From the NCBI GenBank assembly GCA_035462025.1, contig DATHUR010000121.1, forward strand, positions 9,183-73,182: DNA of 64,000 nucleotides, written 5' to 3'. A program made the position numbers and the translations under genes. Origin of the DNA: Egicoccus sp035462025 (lineage in GTDB: Bacteria > Actinomycetota > Nitriliruptoria > Nitriliruptorales > Nitriliruptoraceae). Positions 57,665 through 64,000 of the stretch are shown here, piece after piece; positions within the stretch are counted from its first letter, which is position 1; each line of letters opens with the position of its first letter. The notes under the pieces were generated by a model. The model saw only the letters and a list, made by a program, of their open reading frames with translations, was not told the origin of the DNA and did no database searches.

Positions 57665-57695
57665 ACGCTAGAACCTCGAGTTATCTCGAGGTCAA
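57665..57695 (-). promoter_or_regulatory. SoxR/MerR-type promoter with operator in a 19-bp spacer
   Basis: Reading on the minus strand: -35 TTGACC (57695-57690), a 19-nt spacer, and -10 TAGCGT (57670-57665). The perfect palindrome ACCTCGAG-TTAT-CTCGAGGT (57673-57692) fills the spacer. This geometry is that of MerR-family activators, and the sequence closely resembles the SoxR box CCTCAAGTTAACTTGAGG. Start codon lies about 92 nt downstream. Confidence 0.65.
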
Positions 57696-57736
57696 GCCCT
57701 CGCCGAGATTCGTCGCCGGCTGCGGGATCGCGCCGG

Positions 57737-59344
57737 TCAGGCTGCGGTGGTGAGGCGGTCGGGTGGCAGCACGTCGTCGAGATGCTGCTGGAGGACGGCG
57801 ACCGCGAGGTCGAGGTCGTAGTGGCCGGGCCCGTCCCACTCGATCGGTGCGTGGGGACCTGGCCGGCCGCCGGGCTCCGCTGCCGGCCGCCCCGCTCCCG
57901 CGGAAGCGCTTCCGGCCACGGCAATCATGGCGGCGACCTCGACGGCGACCTCGGGAGTGGGACCGGCATGTGGAACGGCGGCGGGATCGTCGTGGGCGCG
58001 GAACGTGTGATCGCCGTCGCCGGACAGGCCGATGGTCCACGGTCGGCCGTCGTCGTGGCAGGCGTGCAGGTGGCGGTGGTGGTGCGCGCAGAGCGTGATC
58101 AGGTTGTCGCGCACGGTCGGGCCGCCGTCGGCCCAGTGGACGACGTGGTGGACGTGCAGGTTGCGGGTGGTACCGCAGCCGGGGAAGCGGCACGACTGCC
58201 GGTCGCGCAGCAACACGGCACGGCGAAGCGCCGCCGAGACCTGTCGTTTGCGCCGGCCGACGTCGAGCGGGTTGCCGTCCCCGTCGAGCGCGGCGACCAC
58301 GATCCCGGCCTCGCACGCCAGCCGGCGCAGCACCCGCCGGTCGAGGCTGCGGATCCGGCCGGAGCCGTCGCGGGCCGGCACGGGTCGGCCGGACGCTTCC
58401 GCGGGAGCGGCAGCGAGGGCGTCCGCGGGGGTGTGCAGCACGAGCGTGTGGCGGTCCAGTCCCGAGGTGTCGGGCGGGTTGTCGGCCGTACCGGCCAGGA
58501 TCGCGTCGGCCATCGCCGACCCGAGCTCGGCCCCGGTCACCACCGGCGACCGCTCCACGTCCGCCTCGTCGATCTCTGCACGGTGCTGCCGGGCGGCGCG
58601 GCGGCACCGTTCCTCGAGTTCGAAGATCTCCTCGGCCGGGCCGACGAGCCGGATCTCGGCCCGGCCGCCCACCAGCGACCGCACCGACACGTCCCAGCCG
58701 TCGAGATCGTCGTCGGGGTCGGCCTTGTGCCGGCCCTGCTGGACGCCCCGCAACTGCCGGGCGATGTGTTCGAGTTCGGCCGCCGTGCCACGGTCGGCCC
58801 AGTCGAGCAGCCACGTCTGCATGTCCGGCAGCGCGATCCGGGTCAACGCCCGCACCTTCGAGTACGACAGCGTCCCGTCGGCGAACCGTCCGGCGATCAA
58901 CGGCAGCTCGCGCAGCCGGACCGCCACCCGCACCCACTCGCGCGCCGTGGACGCGCCGATGCCGAGCTTCCACGACAACCACGCACCGGGCGTACGGCAG
59001 CCCTGGTCGGCCCAGATGCCGCGCACCACGAACTCGGCCAGCACCTCGAACAGCCGTGACAGCGCCACCGATGCCTCGACCGCCCGCGTATGCACGGCCA
59101 CCTCCACCGCCCGGTCGTCGAGGTCCGCGAACGCCGGATCGCGCCCCAGGTCCCGGGCATGGGCGATCAGCTGCTCCCACCCGAGCTCACGCTGGGTCGC
59201 GACGGCGAGATCACCGGCACCCACGTCCACGTCGTCGACATGCGAGCCGACCGCTCCCGCGGAAGCGCTCCCGCCACGATCGCGCTCGCGATTTTCACGC
59301 GCGAGTAGCACCGCAACGTCACCAACACCCAGACCACCGGCCAC
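57737..59344 (-). CDS. DUF222-HNH endonuclease (13E12 repeat family)
   Basis: 535 residues. The DUF222 region (about 50-330: LSRLFEVLAEFVVRGIWADQGCRTPGAWLSWKLGIGASTAREWVRVAVRLRELPLIAG in segments) is followed by an HNH nuclease motif, CRFPGCGTTRNLHVHHVVHWADGG and TLCAHHHRHLH, with zinc Cys and catalytic His. DUF222-HNH proteins are multi-copy in actinobacteria (the 13E12 family of mycobacteria) and of unknown role, perhaps selfish or in DNA repair. GTG 59344 has GGGAGG 6 nt upstream. The gene contains three copies of a palindromic element (see repeats) that give Ala/Ser/Gly-rich inserts. Confidence 0.88.
   Translation of the reverse strand: MAGGLGVGDVAVLLARENRERDRGGSASAGAVGSHVDDVDVGAGDLAVATQRELGWEQLIAHARDLGRDPAFADLDDRAVEVAVHTRAVEASVALSRLFEVLAEFVVRGIWADQGCRTPGAWLSWKLGIGASTAREWVRVAVRLRELPLIAGRFADGTLSYSKVRALTRIALPDMQTWLLDWADRGTAAELEHIARQLRGVQQGRHKADPDDDLDGWDVSVRSLVGGRAEIRLVGPAEEIFELEERCRRAARQHRAEIDEADVERSPVVTGAELGSAMADAILAGTADNPPDTSGLDRHTLVLHTPADALAAAPAEASGRPVPARDGSGRIRSLDRRVLRRLACEAGIVVAALDGDGNPLDVGRRKRQVSAALRRAVLLRDRQSCRFPGCGTTRNLHVHHVVHWADGGPTVRDNLITLCAHHHRHLHACHDDGRPWTIGLSGDGDHTFRAHDDPAAVPHAGPTPEVAVEVAAMIAVAGSASAGAGRPAAEPGGRPGPHAPIEWDGPGHYDLDLAVAVLQQHLDDVLPPDRLTTAA
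57893..57914. repeat. palindromic element copy 1 (C-terminal part of HNH gene)
   Basis: CGCTCCCGCGGAAGCGCTTCCG: an exact relative of the copies at 59252 and 59450. It encodes the GSASAGA stretch of the HNH protein. Confidence 0.75.
58394..58409. repeat. palindromic element copy 2 (partial)
   Basis: CGCTTCCGCGGGAGCG, the 16-bp half of the element, within the HNH gene. Confidence 0.65.
59252..59273. repeat. palindromic element copy 3 (N-terminal part of HNH gene)
   Basis: CGCTCCCGCGGAAGCGCTCCCG within codons near 25-32 of the HNH protein; one base different from copy 1. Confidence 0.75.
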
Positions 59345-59449
59345 GCCGTCCTCCCGTATCGGTTCCTGACGAACCTACGAAGACCGTGTGACACGTCGTC
59401 GCCCCGGTGGCCCCGCCATCCACAGCCCGACCGCCGATCCGGGCCGGAC

Positions 59450-59471
59450 CGCTTCCGCGGAAGCGCTTCCG
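59450..59471. repeat. palindromic element copy 4 (outside the gene)
   Basis: CGCTTCCGCGGAAGCGCTTCCG in the 137-nt intergenic gap upstream of the HNH gene and downstream of the zinc-ribbon stop. It shows the element is not just a coding repeat. Confidence 0.75.
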
Positions 59472-59481
59472 CGAGAGCGTC

Positions 59482-59826
59482 TCAGCGGTCGGGGCGGCGC
59501 AGGGACTTCACGTCGTGTTTGGTGCCGGGCGGCGGGTGTGGCCCCGGATCGGGGGTCGACGAGGTGACGTCGTTGCCCTGGCAGCTCCAGCAGTAGTAGA
59601 CGAGCCGGATCCCCGACGGGGCCCACTGCTCGCCGCGTCCCGCTTCCTGCAGCGTCGAGGTCGGGATACCTTCGATGTCCTCGGCGCCGCACAACCTGCA
59701 CACCAGGCGCGTGTCCCGGTCCCACGTCCGGCCACACGCGCCACAGGTGAGCAGGATGCGCTCGTCCTCAGGGCGGCCCGAGAGGTCCTCGTCCTCCCCG
59801 CAGTCGGGGCAGCTGACGATGGGCAC
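59482..59826 (-). CDS. zinc-ribbon protein with four CxxC knuckles
   Basis: 114 residues. Four C-x2-C pairs occur: CPDC (6-9), CGAC (about 28-31), CRLC (about 43-46) and CWSC (about 79-82), so it can hold two zinc ions. The linker PGPHPPPGTKHDVKSLRRPDR is disordered. Order and spacing (zinc ribbon, GRTWDRDTRLVCRLCG) resemble small actinobacterial proteins of unknown function. GTG 59826 follows AGGAGG with 6 nt spacing. It diverges from prfC. Confidence 0.75.
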   Translation of the reverse strand: MPIVSCPDCGEDEDLSGRPEDERILLTCGACGRTWDRDTRLVCRLCGAEDIEGIPTSTLQEAGRGEQWAPSGIRLVYYCWSCQGNDVTSSTPDPGPHPPPGTKHDVKSLRRPDR

Positions 59827-59914
59827 GTCTGCCTCCTGGCTGCTCCACGTCGCTCGCCGACGCGAAGCCTACGGGCGGCGGTGGACACCCGACACATCAG
59901 CTGGAAAGCACTCC

Positions 59915-61471
59915 ATGGATCCGCAACGCGAGGCCGCCCGGCGACGCACGTTCGCCATCATCTCGCACCCTGACGCCGGTAAGACCACGCTCACCGAGAA
60001 GTTCCTGCTCTACAGCGGGGCGATCCAGGAGGCCGGTGCGGTCAAGAGCCGCAAGGTCGAGCGCTCGACCGCGTCGGACTGGCTCGAACTCGAGCAGAAG
60101 CGTGGCATCTCGGTCAGCTCGGCCGTGATGCGCTTCGAGCACGGCGGCAACGTGTTCAACCTGCTCGACACCCCCGGCCACCGCGACTTCTCCGAGGACA
60201 CCTACCGCGTGCTCTCGGGTGTCGACGCGGCCGTGATGGTCATCGACGCGGTGAACGGCGTCGAGCCGCAGACCGAGAAGCTCTACGCCGTGTGTCGCCG
60301 GCGCGGGACGCCGATCATCACGTTCGTCAACAAGATGGACCGTCCGGCGCCGGACGCGCTCGAGATCCTCGACGACATCGAGTCCAAGCTCGGCATCGAC
60401 GCCCACCCCGTCACCTGGCCGGTCCTGCCCAGCGGCAAGTTCGCCGGTGTCGTCGATCGGCGTGACCAGCTCTTCCACCGGTTCACGACGGCAGCGCACG
60501 GCAGCAAGGCCGGCGGCGAGTCGGCCGAGACCTGGCGCGACGAGTTCGACGAGACCGGCGTCGCGGGCGAGGAGCTGGCGCTGCTCGACGAGCTCGGCAA
60601 GGACGTCGACGTCGAACGGTTCCTGGCCGGCGAGGCGACCCCGGTGTTCTTCGGCTCCGCCCTGGCCAACTTCGGGGTCCGGTTGCTGCTCGACGCGATC
60701 GCCGGCCTCGCCCCGTCGCCGTCCGCGCGCGCGACCCGCGACGGCGGCCGCCGCGAGATCGACGACGCCTTCTCCGGCTTCGTGTTCAAGGTGCAGGCCA
60801 ACCTCGACCCCCGCCACCGTGACCGGCTCGCCTTCGTCCGGGTGTGCTCGGGCACGTTCGAGCGCGGCACGGCGCTGACCTGCGCCCGCAACGGCAAGCG
60901 CGTCATCGCCAAGTACGCCCACCAGGTGTTCGGCCGCGAGCGCGAGACCGTCGACGTCGCCTTCCCCGGCGACGTGGTCGGCCTGGTCAACGCGACCGAC
61001 CTCCGCATCGGCGACACCCTCTACGACGGTGCGAAGGTCGAGTTCCCGCCGCCGCCGACGTTCACGCCCGAACACTTCGCCGTCTGCAGCCCGGGCGACC
61101 GCAGCAAGGTCAAGCAGTTCCGTCGCGGGCTCGAGCAGCTCGACCAGGAGGGCGTGATCCAGGTACTGCGTCACCCCGACCTCGGCGATCAGGAACCGAT
61201 GCTCGCCGCGGTCGGGCAGCTGCAGTTCGACGTCGCGCAGTGGCGGCTCGAGAACGAGTTCGGCGCACCGGTCCGGCTGACACCGGCCTCCTACGACGCG
61301 GCGCGCGCCACCGACGAGGCCTCGGTCCCGAAGCTGCGCACGTTGCGCGACGTGTCGGTCTACTACCGCTCCGACGGGGTGCCGATGGCGCTGTTCCGCA
61401 GCCGCTGGGTCGCCGAACGCGTCGCCGCCGACCACCCCGAGATCACCCTCGACCAGGTCGTGTTCAGCTGA
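59915..61471 (+). CDS. prfC: peptide chain release factor 3
   Basis: 518-residue translational GTPase that recycles RF1/RF2 after peptide release. G1 ISHPDAGKTTLTEKFL (18-33), RGISVSSAV with switch I, DTPGHRDFSEDTYR (G3), and NKMDRP (G4) are intact. The RF3-specific KSRKVERSTASDWLELEQKRGISV is present in pieces (KSRKVERSTASDWLELEQKR). The C-terminal domain RRGLEQLDQEGVIQVL and QLQFDVAQWRLENEFG follows. Length is close to the 529-residue E. coli protein. ATG 59915 follows GGAAAG. Only the RF3 subset, not EF-G, fits. Confidence 0.95.
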   Translation: MDPQREAARRRTFAIISHPDAGKTTLTEKFLLYSGAIQEAGAVKSRKVERSTASDWLELEQKRGISVSSAVMRFEHGGNVFNLLDTPGHRDFSEDTYRVLSGVDAAVMVIDAVNGVEPQTEKLYAVCRRRGTPIITFVNKMDRPAPDALEILDDIESKLGIDAHPVTWPVLPSGKFAGVVDRRDQLFHRFTTAAHGSKAGGESAETWRDEFDETGVAGEELALLDELGKDVDVERFLAGEATPVFFGSALANFGVRLLLDAIAGLAPSPSARATRDGGRREIDDAFSGFVFKVQANLDPRHRDRLAFVRVCSGTFERGTALTCARNGKRVIAKYAHQVFGRERETVDVAFPGDVVGLVNATDLRIGDTLYDGAKVEFPPPPTFTPEHFAVCSPGDRSKVKQFRRGLEQLDQEGVIQVLRHPDLGDQEPMLAAVGQLQFDVAQWRLENEFGAPVRLTPASYDAARATDEASVPKLRTLRDVSVYYRSDGVPMALFRSRWVAERVAADHPEITLDQVVFS

Positions 61472-61480
61472 CCCGGCGGG

Positions 61481-63406
61481 TCACCAGGCGGGGACGTAGG
61501 GGCGTGGCGGGTCACGGCGGTCGTCTCCGCCGCCCCCCGCGGCCATCGCGAGGGTGGCGATGATGCGGTCGCGGGTCTCGGCGGGGTCGATGACGTCGTC
61601 GATCTCGGCGAACGTCGCGACGTTGAACCCGCTGGCGTTGGCGTAGGCCAGCTCGATCAGTTGCCGTTCACGCTCGTCGCGTTCGGTTGGGTCGGTGATC
61701 GCCTCGAGGTCGCGGCGGAAGCCGAGCCGGACCGCCCCCTCGAGCCCCATCGGCCCGAGTTCGGCGGTCGGCCACGCGAGCGTGGCGACCGGGGCGTGGA
61801 GGTGACCGCCCAGCATCGCCTGGGCACCCAGTCCGTACGCCTTGCGGAGCACGACCGCGACCAGTGGCACCCGCAGGTGGGCGCCGGCCTGGAACAGGCG
61901 CCCGAACCGGCGCACGCCCGCCGCCTCCTCGGCCTCCGGCCCGACCATGAACCCGGGTGTGTCGCACAGCACGACCACAGGCAGTCCGTGCGCGTCGCAC
62001 AGCCCGAGGAACCGCGCGGCCGAGTCGGCACCGTCGGCGTCGATGGCACCGCCGAGGTGGGTCGGGTCGTTGGCGAGGACGCCGACGGAACGGCCGCCGA
62101 GGCGCGCCAACGCCGTGATCATCCCCGGCGCCGCATCCCGCCGCAGTTCCATCACGCTGCCCCGGTCGGCCACCACCTCGACGACCGTGCGCACGTCGTA
62201 GACGCGCTTGCGATGCTCGGGCACGAGGCTGCGCAGTGGCGCCTGATCGGCTGCCTCGAACGTGTCGATCCGACCCTGGAAGTAGCCGAGGTAGCGGCGG
62301 GCCACCTCGGCGGCCTCGGCCTCGTCGGCGACGACCACGTCGACCGCGCCGGTGGCGGCGTGCATCGCGGCCGGACCGATGTCGTCGGGATCGACCTGGC
62401 CCAGCCCGCCACCCTCGATCATCGCTGGGCCGGCCATGCCCAGCCGGGCCGAGGAGGTCGCGATGATCACGTCGGCGCATCCCGCCAGGGCGGCGTTGCC
62501 GGCGAAGCAGCGGCCGTTGACGACCGCGACGACGGGCACATGCCCGGACAGTCGCGCGAAGGCGCGGAACGAGGTCACGTCGAGCCACGAGGCGCCCAGG
62601 CCGTCGGTGTCGCCCGGCCGCCCACCGCCGCCCTCGGCGAACACGACCAGCGGCAGGCGGTGCTGTTCGCACAGCCCGAGCAGACGGTCGAGCTTGGCGT
62701 GGTTGGTCATGCCCTGCGTGCCGGCCAGCACGGTGTAGTCGTAGGCAGCGACGGCGACGCGGGCGCGCTCGGGTCCGTGCCGGTCGGCGCCGACGGTGCC
62801 GATGCCGGTGATCAGCCCGTCGGCCGGGGTCTGCTCGAGCAGGTCGTCGAGGTCGCGCCGCTGCCGCTGTGCGGCGATCGCCAGGCCGCCGTACTCGACG
62901 AAGCTGCCGGGATCGAGCACGGCCGCGACGTTCTCGCGGGCGGTGCGAAAGCCCAGTTCCCGGCGCCTGGCGACCGCGTTCGGGCGCGCGCCGTCCTGCA
63001 ACCGGGCGCGGCGCCGGGCCAGTTCCTCGAGGTCGTGCCGAGGTTCGTCGGCCCCGGGACCGTCGCGTTCGTCGGTGCCCTCGTCGCGGCCGTGGGCCGT
63101 CGGGACCAGGCGCAGCAGTGGGGTACCGGTCTCGACGAGCGAGCCGACGTCGACGAGCATCTCGGTGACGGTGCCGGCGACGGGAGCGGGCACCGGATGC
63201 TCCATCTTCATGATCTCGACGTAGGCGACGGGGTCACCGGCCGCGACCCGCCCGCCCGGCCCGACCGGCAGGCGGACGACCGTGCCCGCGACCGGACTGA
63301 CGACCTCGCTTCCCTCGCCCACCACCTCGACCTCCCAGCCCGGCCGGAGCGTAGGCGGCACCGATCCCGCACTCGTCGTCCGCTGACCCGCACCGCGATC
63401 AGGCAC
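61481..63406 (-). CDS. acyl-CoA carboxylase: biotinyl domain fused to carboxyltransferase
   Basis: 641 residues. The N-terminal biotinyl/BCCP domain (about 20-115) has VSPVAGTVVRLPVG and the biotin attachment sequence EIMKMEHP, Lys67. After a short charged linker comes a complete carboxyltransferase (about 130-640): FVEYGGLAIAAQRQ, YDYTVLAGTQGMTNHAKLDR, FAEGGGGRPGD, then a second half (PEHRKRVYDVRTVVEVVADRGSVMELR, GQVDP). It resembles propionyl/methylcrotonyl-CoA carboxylase beta. The biotin carboxylase subunit is missing from the window. GTG 63406 is the best start; GTG 63361 is an alternative. Confidence 0.85.
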   Translation of the reverse strand: MPDRGAGQRTTSAGSVPPTLRPGWEVEVVGEGSEVVSPVAGTVVRLPVGPGGRVAAGDPVAYVEIMKMEHPVPAPVAGTVTEMLVDVGSLVETGTPLLRLVPTAHGRDEGTDERDGPGADEPRHDLEELARRRARLQDGARPNAVARRRELGFRTARENVAAVLDPGSFVEYGGLAIAAQRQRRDLDDLLEQTPADGLITGIGTVGADRHGPERARVAVAAYDYTVLAGTQGMTNHAKLDRLLGLCEQHRLPLVVFAEGGGGRPGDTDGLGASWLDVTSFRAFARLSGHVPVVAVVNGRCFAGNAALAGCADVIIATSSARLGMAGPAMIEGGGLGQVDPDDIGPAAMHAATGAVDVVVADEAEAAEVARRYLGYFQGRIDTFEAADQAPLRSLVPEHRKRVYDVRTVVEVVADRGSVMELRRDAAPGMITALARLGGRSVGVLANDPTHLGGAIDADGADSAARFLGLCDAHGLPVVVLCDTPGFMVGPEAEEAAGVRRFGRLFQAGAHLRVPLVAVVLRKAYGLGAQAMLGGHLHAPVATLAWPTAELGPMGLEGAVRLGFRRDLEAITDPTERDERERQLIELAYANASGFNVATFAEIDDVIDPAETRDRIIATLAMAAGGGGDDRRDPPRPYVPAW

Positions 63407-63484
63407 ACTCTGGCGGCGGCGCCGCTCGTCGTCCGACGTTACGCGCGACGGTCCGCCTGGATGCGCACGACAACAGGAGCCGGG

Positions 63485-63703
63485 ATGACGGTCGAGGAAT
63501 GGATCGCGACGTTCGCCGAGGCCTGTGGCCAGCCGACGCCGGACCCGGCGATGGTCGAGACGATCCTGGAACTCGCCGGCGTCGCCGCGCACGCCTCGGG
63601 GCGTCAGGCGGCACCGGTGACCTGCTGGCTCGCGGCCAAAGCCGGAATGACTCCGCAGGCGGCTCTGGACCTGGCCCGCAGCGTGGCGACACCGGGTTCG
63701 TGA
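63485..63703 (+). CDS. DUF6457-family small protein
   Basis: 72 residues, soluble and helical (VEEWIATFAEACGQPTPDPAMVETILELAGVAAHASGRQAAPVTCWLAAKAGM quoted in parts). The pattern E-E-W-...-AHAS-R-x-AAP-x-T-C-W-L-x-x-AG matches the DUF6457 family, often next to molybdenum-cofactor or formate-dehydrogenase genes. ATG 63485 has AGGAG 5 nt upstream. The next gene starts 124 nt downstream. Confidence 0.75.
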   Translation: MTVEEWIATFAEACGQPTPDPAMVETILELAGVAAHASGRQAAPVTCWLAAKAGMTPQAALDLARSVATPGS

Positions 63704-63827
63704 GCGCGGCGCTCCCTCGGGCCGGTCGGGGATAGGGCCAGTCGGCCCGTCGCCGCGGGACCCCTGCCCGTGGTCGTCAGGGCCGCTTGGGCGCATCGTC
63801 GCAGGGTCGCCGCCCGGAGGATGTCTC

Positions 63828-64000
63828 GTGGCCCGCCCCGATCCGTCCCGGCGGCGCCTCCTTGCGCTGTTCGTCACCGCACCGCTGGCGGTCACCGCGG
63901 CGGTCGCGACGGCGCGGGTCGGCGCCAACGCCGCCATGCTGCGCCCCGGCGCGGCGGGCTCGTCGTCGCGTCGCTGCGGGCAGTGCGGGGCCCGCGACCA
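63828..64000 (+). CDS. start of a secreted or Tat-exported protein, 3' end cut off
   Basis: 57 visible codons. An Arg-rich n-region (DPSRRRLLALFVTAPLAVTAAVATARVGA) looks like a signal or Tat-like signal peptide, followed by AAMLRPGAAGSSSRRCGQCGARD with a C-x2-C pair near the window end. GTG 63828 has GGAGG 7 nt upstream. Family cannot be judged from the visible part; adjacency to the DUF6457 gene suggests a molybdenum or redox enzyme component. Confidence 0.5.
   Translation, partial: MARPDPSRRRLLALFVTAPLAVTAAVATARVGANAAMLRPGAAGSSSRRCGQCGARD

Noticed and set aside
1..64000. tRNA, rRNA, riboswitch or insertion sequence
   Set aside because: By reading alone I saw no tRNA-like T-arm/anticodon pattern, conserved riboswitch core or transposase; a covariance-model scan (Rfam, tRNAscan) would be decisive.

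Overview
The window is GC-rich (roughly 70% or more) and dense, with GTG/TTG starts and many 1-8 nt gene overlaps. A mycothiol S-conjugate amidase (mca), a sigE-rseA-htrA-tatB-mrp gene order like that of Mycobacterium, a DUF222/HNH endonuclease and an LppM-type lipoprotein point to an Actinomycetota chromosome. Several families diverge enough to suggest a lineage outside the well-known genera, perhaps a deep class such as Nitriliruptoria; that placement is inference. I saw no rRNA, tRNA, CRISPR, prophage or insertion sequence.

Layout. 0-8 kb: truncated polyphosphate kinase (ppk1), two tandem 7Fe ferredoxins, a methyltransferase, a crotonase-fold protein, a MocR-type regulator with a repeat-rich upstream region, a dCMP deaminase flanked by 83-bp inverted repeats, and 4-hydroxyphenylpyruvate dioxygenase. 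8-19 kb: a folP2-gpgS-DivIVA group (conserved in mycobacteria), a hydrolase, two FlK-type hotdog thioesterases, leucyl aminopeptidase, a diacylglycerol-kinase-like lipid kinase and small membrane proteins. 19-25.6 kb: O-methyltransferase divergent from an overlapping envelope-stress operon sigE-rseA-rseB-htrA-tatB-PAP2, with mrp convergent. 25.6-34 kb: a solitary GspE/PilB ATPase, LppM-like lipoprotein, acyl-CoA dehydrogenase, PHP phosphoesterase, an FHA-LuxR fusion, MarC, ParA and a zinc ribbon. 34-46 kb: DEAD-box helicase with a very long disordered tail, DUF885 peptidase, two more acyl-CoA dehydrogenases, SpoU methyltransferase and FxsA with overlapping head-to-head start codons, and crotonyl-CoA carboxylase/reductase. 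46-57.6 kb: NERD-like and polytopic membrane proteins, cinA-mca, an aspartoacylase-like protein, a membrane molybdopterin oxidoreductase followed by an acidic Met-repeat lipoprotein, a GCS2 ligase, a chemoreceptor and an FAD oxidase behind a SoxR-like promoter. 57.7-64 kb: DUF222/HNH endonuclease studded with palindromes, a zinc ribbon, release factor 3, a BCCP-carboxyltransferase fusion, a DUF6457 protein and the start of a truncated secreted protein.

Themes. Acyl-CoA metabolism recurs (three acyl-CoA dehydrogenases, crotonase, thioesterases, Ccr, a biotin carboxylase subunit); Ccr suggests an ethylmalonyl-CoA route or extender-unit supply. Cell-envelope stress (sigE block) and thiol/electrophile handling (mca, GCS2) form second and third themes.

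A -10-like hexamer TANNNT, usually TAGNNT, precedes many genes. In at least five it lies only 6-8 nt before the start codon with no Shine-Dalgarno, as expected of leaderless mRNAs. The most unusual items are the pentapeptide-repeat acidic lipoprotein with a BlaI/CopY-like dyad upstream, the SoxR-like 19-bp-spacer promoter, and the palindrome family in and beside the HNH gene.
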